A DNA stretch of 64,000 nucleotides, taken from positions 1 through 64,000 of the forward strand of contig NZ_JBNMJV010000008.1 of NCBI RefSeq assembly GCF_050874005.1, written 5' to 3'. Source of the stretch: Huintestinicola sp050874005. Lineage in GTDB: Bacteria; Bacillota; Clostridia; Oscillospirales; Ruminococcaceae. Of this stretch, positions 7,185 to 13,720 are shown in pieces (the first letter of the stretch is position 1; the number at the start of each line of letters is the position of its first letter). Position numbers and translations under genes: made by a program. Below the pieces are notes generated by a model. It saw nothing but the letters and a program-made list of their open reading frames with translations, had not been told where the DNA came from and did no database searches.

Positions 7185-10073
7185 TTACTCAACTACTGCT
7201 GTGTAATTCTTGCCGCCCTCTACGGTAAATGTTGCATTACCGTTTTCATCGAGGGTCTTGCTGTCAAGCTTAACGCTTGTGCTCTTTCTGCCCTTGTAGA
7301 GAGTAACTGTCTTGCCTGCGTATTCCTCACCAAGCTTAACTGTTATCTTGCCCTCGCCTGCGATACCCTTAACGGAACCGTTGGTCTTGATGTAGTTCAT
7401 ATCAGCGTCGTATACGAAGATATAAGAGTTGGGAGCTGCATTTCTTATCATTGCAAGGTAGCCGTTTTCCTCGCTGACGATCGTTACATTGCCTGCAGGC
7501 ATTACAAAGCTTCCTCTGCCGGTGAACTTCATAAGCCTCTGTGAGCCGCAGTATACGTATGCGTCATAGCCGAAAGCTGCCTTTACATCAATAACTGTGC
7601 CTTCCGGTGCGCTGCTTGTGCTTACTGTAACGTTTCTGTCCGCAGCAATGGAGTAGTATACTACCGGTACAGGCTCGGACTGAGCAGCAGGCTTAACCTG
7701 AGGCTTGGAAGAGTCCTCATATACGATAGCATATGTGGAGAAGAGATTGGAGCTTACTAAAAGAGACTTCTTAACGCTGTCGAAAGTGCCGCCGATATTT
7801 TCTGCCTTGCCGTCGTGAACTCTCATTACGGAATAAGTTCTGCCGTCAGCGATAATGCTGTCGGGAACGCCGATAGATAAGGAAATGGGTTCGATCGTCT
7901 TTGTAACTATTTCGGTCTTGTCGTCTATCTTCTTGTAAAGTGAAAGGTCAAGGTAAAGTCCTACTTTCTGATTGGGGGTCAAAGCTGCTTCGACAAGTGC
8001 CTTGTCCTCGGCGGAAACTACTGACTCGCCCCCTACGTGCAGTTCTACGCTAAGTGTGTGGTTTTCAGTGAGACCTTCATAGTCGTTGCCGAAGATAGCT
8101 GCAAAAACTTCCTCATTGCTGCTTACAAGGCCCACGTCCACACTTACGTCCTCGGGCATTGAAATGTTGCATTCGACGAGCTTATAGAATGCTACAACGA
8201 CCTTGACATTCTCGGCAGGCATTGTGAAGCTTGTGCCGCTGATCTTTGTGCCGTTTACTTTAATGTAAGACAAATCATAGCCGTCATCGGGTACTGCGGT
8301 GATAGTAACGGTTTCGCCCATTATAGCGGTGGTCCTGTCTGCACTTGCAGTACCGCCTTTGGAAACTTCAAGCTCTATGGTGTAGGTTGATGCCGTAAAG
8401 ATAGCAGAGATAGTTACATCTTCTGCAGGCATTACAAAGCTTGTGCCCTCAATAATTTTTTCGTTTACGCTAATGTAATCAAGCTCAAGGCCCTCGATGG
8501 GAGTTACGATAAGATTGATCTCATCGCCTGCCTTAGCTGCGGTAAGTCCGCCCTCTACGACAACGCTGCCGTAATTATTTTCGAGAACAACGATATCAAA
8601 CTCGTCTGCTTCCTTCTCGGCAAATACTGCGGTAACGGTCACTTCCTCTGCAGGCATTGTGAATGCGTTGTTGGTAACGGTCACTTCATCGGACTGCCAC
8701 TCAACAAACTTGCAGCCTGTATTGGGTGTTGCTGTAAGCTTTACTGTTTCGCCCTCGGCTGCTTCGGGCTTGTCTGCGGAAGCGGTGCCGTAGGCTTCGT
8801 TGTTTACGGTTACAGTGATCTTTTTCTTGCTTATTACTGTAACTTCACACTCTGCGGAAACATTGTCATTAGCTGCAGCAGTGATGGTTGCTTTACCTTC
8901 TGCAACTGCAGTAACAATACCGTTTTCGTCAACAGTTGCAACATTTTCATCGGAGCTTTCCCAATTTACGGGGTCTGTTGTATCTGCAGGAGTAGTTTTT
9001 GCGGTAAGAGTTTCTTTACCGCCAACAACAAGCTCAAGCTCAGTTTTGTCAAGTTCGATAGATCTGCAGGGTTTAAGCTCGGTAAATGTTGAGTCAACGT
9101 GAGCAAGCTTTTTGCCGTCAGCGTCATAAAATTCAACATAGCAGAGCTTATTCTCGCAGCCGTCACTTTCAGGCTTAACATAATCAAAAACTATCTTTAC
9201 AGTTCCGCCGGTACTTTCATTCGTAATGTCGGCTTTAGCAGCGATGTACTCGTTGTTTTCCATATACCAGTTTGTGAATACAGTGCCCTCAGTAATATCA
9301 ACTATTCTTCCGTTCATATACGAATAAGAATTTTGCTTTTGAGTGAACACTGCCATCATGGAAGCGACCTTATTAGGATTGGAAACGTACTTTGCAAGTT
9401 CCATAGAATATGCGTTATCTTCGTCATCATCAGGTGTACTTCCAAACAAAGCATTTAAATTATCTAACAAAGCATTATCCTTTGTAACAGGAATTGCATT
9501 TGCTATATCAACTGCAATGCTTGCGCTCAGACTTGAATAAGATGATGAAAAAGAGCTTATAGTTATTCCAGCAACATTACCTTGCAAGCTATTATCCCAA
9601 TGCGTAAATTCTGTATCATTAGCACTAAGGTAAAGCTCACCCTGATATGTTGTGTCGCTTATCTTAGCAAAAGATACTGTTGAGGTAGTATCGATTATTT
9701 CGGTGTCGCCTTTTTTTGCAGAATAACTAATAGGAACAATAAAATTGTCCAATCCTATACTGCCGTCCCCATCATAGTAGTATATTCTCGCAATATACTG
9801 CATCATAGGGTCGGACGAATTTGTGTCCAAAGGATTGCTGCTTGAATCTGCAAACGCACTCCATGTCACACTCCGATCGTCAGAACCGTCAGCTGCCATA
9901 TTTTCTGAACCGGCATAATACTCAGTCCAGCTGCTGCCAACCTTAACAATCAAATCATATGAAAGATCTGAACCGTTAAGAGTTGTTGCACTAACGCTCA
10001 CCGGCGCAAATGCCATAGTGGTAACCGCCAGCGCCGCCGCTGTCAAAGACGCCAAAATCTTTTTCAGCTTCAT
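7185..10073 (-). CDS. Secreted Ig-like (Big2) / InlB-type repeat protein
   Basis: A 962-aa exported protein with a classical signal peptide (residues about 1-29, ending VSVSA). The first roughly 350 residues form an unrecognised beta-rich domain. A Big2-type Ig-like domain follows (about 355-430; WESSDENVATVDENGIVTA). Three InlB-like B repeats of about 70 aa come next, each ending in a motif like SFTMPAEDVTVTAVF, and a fourth diverged copy (SFVMPAGNVTIV) lies near the C-terminus. No LPXTG, dockerin, SLH or membrane anchor is seen at the C-terminus, so the protein may be released or held non-covalently. The gene has its own promoter (10157-10185) and a strong AGGAGGAGAT ribosome site. Confidence 0.85.
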   Translation of the reverse strand: MKLKKILASLTAAALAVTTMAFAPVSVSATTLNGSDLSYDLIVKVGSSWTEYYAGSENMAADGSDDRSVTWSAFADSSSNPLDTNSSDPMMQYIARIYYYDGDGSIGLDNFIVPISYSAKKGDTEIIDTTSTVSFAKISDTTYQGELYLSANDTEFTHWDNSLQGNVAGITISSFSSSYSSLSASIAVDIANAIPVTKDNALLDNLNALFGSTPDDDEDNAYSMELAKYVSNPNKVASMMAVFTQKQNSYSYMNGRIVDITEGTVFTNWYMENNEYIAAKADITNESTGGTVKIVFDYVKPESDGCENKLCYVEFYDADGKKLAHVDSTFTELKPCRSIELDKTELELVVGGKETLTAKTTPADTTDPVNWESSDENVATVDENGIVTAVAEGKATITAAANDNVSAECEVTVISKKKITVTVNNEAYGTASADKPEAAEGETVKLTATPNTGCKFVEWQSDEVTVTNNAFTMPAEEVTVTAVFAEKEADEFDIVVLENNYGSVVVEGGLTAAKAGDEINLIVTPIEGLELDYISVNEKIIEGTSFVMPAEDVTISAIFTASTYTIELEVSKGGTASADRTTAIMGETVTITAVPDDGYDLSYIKVNGTKISGTSFTMPAENVKVVVAFYKLVECNISMPEDVSVDVGLVSSNEEVFAAIFGNDYEGLTENHTLSVELHVGGESVVSAEDKALVEAALTPNQKVGLYLDLSLYKKIDDKTEIVTKTIEPISLSIGVPDSIIADGRTYSVMRVHDGKAENIGGTFDSVKKSLLVSSNLFSTYAIVYEDSSKPQVKPAAQSEPVPVVYYSIAADRNVTVSTSSAPEGTVIDVKAAFGYDAYVYCGSQRLMKFTGRGSFVMPAGNVTIVSEENGYLAMIRNAAPNSYIFVYDADMNYIKTNGSVKGIAGEGKITVKLGEEYAGKTVTLYKGRKSTSVKLDSKTLDENGNATFTVEGGKNYTAVVE

Positions 10074-10134
10074 TTCCTATCTCCTCCTTTAATATTTAAT
10101 CGTTTTCATCGTATATTACGCCAAACGACTTGTA

Positions 10135-10152
10135 ATGTAAATAGATTTACAT
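10135..10152. promoter_or_regulatory. Perfect 18-bp palindrome at predicted transcription start
   Basis: ATGTAAATAGATTTACAT sits at about +1 of the promoter of the 7185-10073 surface gene, a location and symmetry expected of a repressor operator. The binding protein is unknown. Confidence 0.5.
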
Positions 10153-10156
10153 AATA

Positions 10157-10185
10157 ATTGTACCATTTATCCCAAAGATTGTCAA
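10157..10185 (-). promoter_or_regulatory. Sigma-A promoter of the surface protein gene
   Basis: On the minus strand, TTGACA (10185-10180), 17-nt spacer, TACAAT (10162-10157). Transcription would start near 10150, giving a leader of about 77 nt. Confidence 0.75.
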
Positions 10186-10290
10186 TTAGCATTATTACAA
10201 ATTACGGTTTATCTTATATTTGTCAAAATATACAATATTACCGCTAAAATTTCGGGAAACTGAGAAAAAAATTTTTTTTGCCTTCCGCTC

Positions 10291-10319
10291 TTGACTTACG
10301 GGCGGAGGAATGGTATAAT
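10291..10319 (+). promoter_or_regulatory. Promoter of tRNA-Leu
   Basis: TTGACT (10291-10296), 17-nt spacer, TATAAT (10314-10319) preceded by TGG, an extended -10. Initiation would be about 5 nt before the tRNA. Confidence 0.8.
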
Positions 10320-10330
10320 AAAAACATTAT

Positions 10331-10413
10331 GCGGGTGTGGTGGAATTGGCAGACACGATAGACTTAGGATCTATTGCGTAAGCGTGCAGGTTCAAGTCCT
10401 GTTACCCGCACCA
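10331..10413 (+). tRNA. tRNA-Leu (UAG)
   Basis: A class II tRNA cloverleaf with acceptor GCGGGTG/TACCCGC, anticodon stem ATAGA/TCTAT around loop CTTAGGA (anticodon UAG, reading CUA), a short variable arm typical of Leu, TTCAAGT in the T loop, and an encoded CCA. It is a single-gene transcript with its own promoter and terminator. Confidence 0.96.
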
Positions 10414-10418
10414 TAAAG

Positions 10419-10453
10419 AAAATCCCGGGAGAACGTTCTTCCCGGGATTTTTT
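10419..10453 (+). terminator. Terminator of tRNA-Leu
   Basis: ATCCCGGGA and TCCCGGGAT arms flank an 8-nt loop, followed by a T run starting six bases after the tRNA CCA end. Confidence 0.9.
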
Positions 10454-10460
10454 ATACTTA

Positions 10461-10560
10461 TTTGACCTATATTCAGGCAGACTTGCCTGACCTGTATTCA
10501 GGCAGACTTGTCTGACCTATTCAGGCAGACTTGTCTGACCTATATTCAGGCAGACTTACG
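10461..10560. repeat. Short tandem repeat, about 4 copies of a 23-25 bp unit
   Basis: Units start at 10471, 10496, 10519 and 10544 with consensus ATTCAGGCAGACTTGTCTGA plus CCT(AT). A partial unit (10461-10470) precedes and the last is cut short. Each unit can form a hairpin AGGCAGAC-TT-GTCTGACCT with one bulged base. The last unit overlaps the stop codon of the HD-domain gene and encodes its final residues. Confidence 0.85.
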
Positions 10561-11091
10561 CTCTCTGAGCTTTCTGAAAGGAAATTTAACAAGCTTTGAG
10601 ATAAGATATCCCCAATGCGCTATGACTTCCCAGGCGCCGCATATCTTGTCAACAAAAATGATAACAACAGTCTCCTTATACTTGGGCAGAGCAATGTTCA
10701 TAGGGAACATATGCTTTTTAATGATGTCCGCTTCAACAGGTGTGATATCAAAATACTTGTTTACATTTGCAAGAGCTGTGGAGGCGTGGGTCCAGCCGTG
10801 CATTTTCTGACCCTTTTCACGAACATAGTCGTGCCAGTCATATAAAAAGAGGTCGTGGAGAAGCCCTGCTCTTGCTCCCGCTCTCTCGTCAAGAGAAAGA
10901 AGCTTGCAGATAAGGTAATTATAGTACGAAACGTTAAGGCAATGCTGGAAACAGGTGGTGTGACCGTGGTGCATATACTGCTTCATCTGCATTACAACTT
11001 CGCTGTCCAGAAGGTCGGAAACAAGGTCGTAATAGCCGCACTCGCTGTCGGGGACCGACAGGTCTATTTTTGAGCCGATTGCATTCAACAT
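10546..11091 (-). CDS. HD-domain phosphohydrolase family protein
   Basis: A 181-aa soluble protein with the metal-binding HD superfamily pattern: HH near HGHTTCFQHCLNVS (about 42-55), HD in GLLHDLFLYDWHD (about 77-90), and a distal D in the helix after the HMFPMN segment. Such proteins hydrolyse nucleotides or nucleotide second messengers, but the substrate cannot be read from the sequence. The start has GGAAGGGAT at good spacing. The last codons and the stop lie inside the tandem repeat, so the C-terminus may have been reshaped by it. Transcription may come from a minus-strand promoter near 11400, next to inverted MraZ-type boxes. Confidence 0.8.
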   Translation of the reverse strand: MLNAIGSKIDLSVPDSECGYYDLVSDLLDSEVVMQMKQYMHHGHTTCFQHCLNVSYYNYLICKLLSLDERAGARAGLLHDLFLYDWHDYVREKGQKMHGWTHASTALANVNKYFDITPVEADIIKKHMFPMNIALPKYKETVVIIFVDKICGAWEVIAHWGYLISKLVKFPFRKLRERKSA

Positions 11092-11364
11092 CGGGTAATA
11101 TCCCTTCCTTTGATTATTTTAGTATATTTATTTCGCTTTGAAGTCTTTATTTGCCTGCTTGTATCTTTCGCAACAAGCTAAATTTATTATAACAGCACAC
11201 GATTGATTTTGCAATAGCTATTATGCACATTTTTGAACCGAATTGTTGGGCATTATTAAAGTATTTTTCAGAAAAACGGAATAATTTCCTATAATTGTCA
11301 CAGAATATGTTTCAAATTGGTCACAAGAATTACATTTCGGTTACAGCCATATCTGCATCATCTT

Positions 11365-11380
11365 CACCACTTTTCACCAC
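11365..11380 (-). promoter_or_regulatory. Inverted pair of MraZ-type boxes
   Basis: Read on the minus strand the sequence is GTGGTGAAAAGTGGTG, identical to 11577-11592 on the plus strand. It lies just downstream of a possible minus-strand -10 box (11405-11400), pointing at the HD-domain gene. Confidence 0.6.
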
Positions 11381-11519
11381 AAACAGGCGTTCCCAAAATA
11401 TTATACGCATTGCAAAAATAGCATAAATTATACGTTTTGGTATGATAAATTCGTCAAAATGCTCAAATCTCAGGGGTAAATTTCTTGATTTATTTGTCCT
11501 TTAAGTTGCTCCGAAAAGG

Positions 11520-11548
11520 TTGCAATTCGGTTACAAATAGTGTATAAT
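11520..11548 (+). promoter_or_regulatory. Promoter of the mraZ/dcw operon
   Basis: TTGCAA (11520-11525), 17-nt spacer, TATAAT (11543-11548). Initiation near 11555 places the GTGGTG boxes from +1 onward, as expected for autorepression. Confidence 0.78.
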
Positions 11549-11555
11549 TACTACA

Positions 11556-11592
11556 GTGGTGAATTAAGCCCATTTTGTGGTGAAAAGTGGTG
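11556..11592 (+). promoter_or_regulatory. MraZ-binding boxes (three GTGGTG repeats)
   Basis: GTGGTG at 11556-11561, 11577-11582 and 11587-11592. Spacings of 21 and 10 nt put all three on about the same helix face. MraZ is known to bind repeated GTGG-type boxes upstream of its own operon. Confidence 0.75.
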
Positions 11593-11665
11593 AGTTTCAA
11601 CAAGCTGTTGAAAGCCGTGTTGAAATGGACCTGCCGCCAACTCCTCAACGAAAGGAATGATGACA

Positions 11666-12094
11666 ATGCACGCTCCGCTTATGGGAACCTACAACCATAC
11701 AATGGACTCCAAGGGCAGAATGGCTTTTCCCGGCAAGCTCAGAGAACAGCTCGGCGTGAATTTCGTCATCACTATCGGTCTTGAGGGCTGCCTTTACGTT
11801 TATTCAAATGAGGAGTGGGAGAACTTTACCGAACAGCTCAGAACTCTTTCGGGTCCCGTAGCAAAGGCGGCTATAAGAAAATACGCCGCAAACGCCATTG
11901 TTGCCGAGACCGACAAGCAGGGAAGGATACTTATCCCCCAGAACCTGAGAGAGCACGCAGGTCTCGACCACGATGTCACCGTTATCGGCAATCTGAACAG
12001 AGCCGAGATATGGGACAGCGCAAAATATGAGGAAATGAACTCCAAGTTCTCCGATGAGGAGCTTGCCGAGGCTATTGATTCTCTTGCATTCTGA
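11666..12094 (+). CDS. mraZ: Transcriptional regulator MraZ
   Basis: DNA-binding regulator of the division and cell wall cluster, about 142 aa, made of two AbrB-like SpoVT/MraZ half-domains. The family pattern is visible: YNHTMDSKGRMAFPGKLRE in the first half and ETDKQGRILIPQNLREHAGL in the second. ATGs at 11657, 11660 and 11666 are in frame; AAAGGA at 11651-11656 fits ATG 11666 best. It is the first gene of the operon and probably binds the GTGGTG boxes in its own promoter. Confidence 0.94.
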   Translation: MHAPLMGTYNHTMDSKGRMAFPGKLREQLGVNFVITIGLEGCLYVYSNEEWENFTEQLRTLSGPVAKAAIRKYAANAIVAETDKQGRILIPQNLREHAGLDHDVTVIGNLNRAEIWDSAKYEEMNSKFSDEELAEAIDSLAF

Positions 12095-12119
12095 TATATA
12101 AAGGACAATTTTACAGATT

Positions 12120-13040
12120 ATGGAATTTAATCATATACCCGTTATGCTGAATGAATGTCTCGAGGGTCTTGACATCAAGCCCGACGGTATCTATATAGAC
12201 GGCACCTGCGGAGGTGCGGGGCATTCTAAGGAAATAGCAAAACGCCTTGATACGGGAATGCTCATAGGCATTGACCGTGACCCCGACGCTGTGGAGACCG
12301 CTTCAAAAAGGCTCGAGGGTCTGAGAGCAAGGGTGGTAAAGGGAAATTATTCGGATATGAAGTCTGCGGCGGCAGAACTTCAGATAGATAAGGTTGATGG
12401 CATTCTCCTTGATCTGGGAGTTTCCTCCTATCAGCTTGACACCGCCGAAAGAGGATTTTCCTACCACGCAGACGCACCTCTTGATATGAGAATGTCAAAG
12501 GAAGGCGTTTCCGCAAGGGATATCGTAAACGAATACTCCCACGGTCAGCTTACTAAGATACTTTACGAGTACGGCGAGGAGAAATTCGCTCCGAGAATTG
12601 CCGACGCTATCATAAAGCACAGGGAAATAAAGCCCATTGAGACCACCGCAGAGCTCGCGGATATCGTAAGAGAGGGCGTTCCCGCAAAGTTCAGGCGGGA
12701 GAAAAATCCCTGCAAAAAAACATTTCAGGCTATAAGGATAGCCGTTAACTGCGAATTTGAGCATCTGGACAAGGCGCTTGACGAGGGCTTTGAGCTGTTA
12801 AAGCCCGGCGGCCGCTTCTGTATCATCACATTCCACTCCTTGGAGGACAGGATAGTGAAGCAGAGATTTGCAGGCTGGTGCAAAGGCTGCACCTGTCCCC
12901 CGGATTTCCCAGTGTGCGTATGCGGAAACAAGCCGAAAGCAAGGCTTGTTAACAGAAAGCCTGCCGAAGCCTCGGAGGAGGAGCTTGAAGCAAATCCCAG
13001 AAGCCGAAGCGCTAAACTCAGGATAATCGAAAAGCTGTAA
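12120..13040 (+). CDS. rsmH: 16S rRNA (cytosine-1402 N4)-methyltransferase RsmH
   Basis: A 306-aa SAM-dependent methyltransferase (formerly MraW). HIPVMLNECLEGL opens the protein, and the SAM site DGTCGGAGHS is at about 28-37. LLDLGVSSYQLD and the PGGRFCIITFHSLEDRIVKQ block are family signatures, as is the C-terminal NPRSRSAKLRIIEK. The inserted substrate-recognition helical domain sits between. It follows mraZ by 25 nt in the standard dcw order. Confidence 0.96.
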   Translation: MEFNHIPVMLNECLEGLDIKPDGIYIDGTCGGAGHSKEIAKRLDTGMLIGIDRDPDAVETASKRLEGLRARVVKGNYSDMKSAAAELQIDKVDGILLDLGVSSYQLDTAERGFSYHADAPLDMRMSKEGVSARDIVNEYSHGQLTKILYEYGEEKFAPRIADAIIKHREIKPIETTAELADIVREGVPAKFRREKNPCKKTFQAIRIAVNCEFEHLDKALDEGFELLKPGGRFCIITFHSLEDRIVKQRFAGWCKGCTCPPDFPVCVCGNKPKARLVNRKPAEASEEELEANPRSRSAKLRIIEKL

Positions 13041-13096
13041 GCTATATATAAAGTTTAAAGAGAAAGATCGTTTAATGAAGAAAGGAAGGGATAAAT

Positions 13097-13579
13097 ATGG
13101 CAGACAGAAACTCAAATCTCGCCTATGACCTTTCAAGATATGAAAATTATGAGGAGAGAGCAAGCCAGCGCCGTCAGAACAACATCAAGACCCGTACTGC
13201 CGCAAAGCCCAAGCCTCTTATCGCCGCACCTATGCTGGTGCTGCTTATAATTATGGCAGGAGCTATGCTCTCCTTCTGCATCACCTCGAAGGCAAACATT
13301 GCTGCTGTTCACGCCGCTATCGTGGACGAGGAAGCCGCAGTACGTGCCCTTGAGCAGGAGAATGTAAGTATGGCTACAAGGCTTGAGCAGAAAAGCTCTC
13401 AGAAGGTGGTGGAGGACTACGCCGAGAACGTTCTGGGTATGCAGAAGCTCGACAACGCCCAGGTGGAATACATAAGCCTTGAAAGCGGAAACAAGGTGGA
13501 GATACCCGAGCAGGATACAAGCGTTTTAAAGAAGATCAAGAATGCTTTTGACAGCTTTGTGGAATACCTCAGGGGTTAA
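13097..13579 (+). CDS. ftsL: FtsL/DivIC-like division protein
   Basis: A 160-aa bitopic membrane protein. It has a basic cytoplasmic N-terminus, one membrane segment (about 36-58), then a heptad-rich coiled coil (about 65-105) and a short C-terminal tail. The coiled-coil end motif ENVLGMQKLDNAQVEYI matches the septum-initiator pattern. Position between rsmH and the PBP gene identifies it as FtsL; low sequence conservation is normal in this family. It should pair with DivIC and FtsQ at the septum. The ribosome site is AAGGAAGGG. Confidence 0.82.
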   Translation: MADRNSNLAYDLSRYENYEERASQRRQNNIKTRTAAKPKPLIAAPMLVLLIIMAGAMLSFCITSKANIAAVHAAIVDEEAAVRALEQENVSMATRLEQKSSQKVVEDYAENVLGMQKLDNAQVEYISLESGNKVEIPEQDTSVLKKIKNAFDSFVEYLRG

Positions 13580-13589
13580 TCAAATATGA

Positions 13590-13669
13590 TATAATAGCAT
13601 CGCTTTGACGCATGACCGCTTATATACTTTTCTTTATACAAAAGAAAGGTATAAACTGGCTCATGCGTT
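13590..13669 (+). promoter_or_regulatory. Internal promoter element and leader hairpin before the PBP gene
   Basis: An extended -10 (TGATATAAT, TATAAT at 13590-13595) would start transcripts near 13602. The RNA would begin with a large stem-loop: outer arms 13608-13615/13661-13668 (ACGCATGA/TCATGCGT) and an inner stem of 13 pairs allowing one G-U. No T run follows, so it is not a standard terminator. No good -35 was found. Confidence 0.5.
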
Positions 13670-13720
13670 CTTGCACTTATGAGAAGATACGTATCAAAGG
13701 GGTCTGAGGAGGAACTTGCT

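Larger units (their letters stand above)
11092..11665. promoter_or_regulatory. Intergenic control region of the dcw cluster
   Basis: No gene is seen in this stretch. It holds the mraZ promoter (11520-11548), three plus-strand GTGGTG boxes, and two inverted boxes (CACCAC at 11365 and 11375) about 200 nt upstream. A minus-strand TATAAT at 11405-11400 lies beside the inverted boxes. The rest is A/T-rich with no clear structure. Confidence 0.7.

Noticed and set aside
10461..10560. CRISPR-like array
   Set aside because: Units are directly adjacent with no unique spacers and no cas genes nearby; it is a simple tandem repeat.
13663..13707. Mini-frame from ATG 13663 before the PBP gene
   Set aside because: It ends after 14 codons, overlaps the stem-loop and lacks a ribosome site at proper distance.
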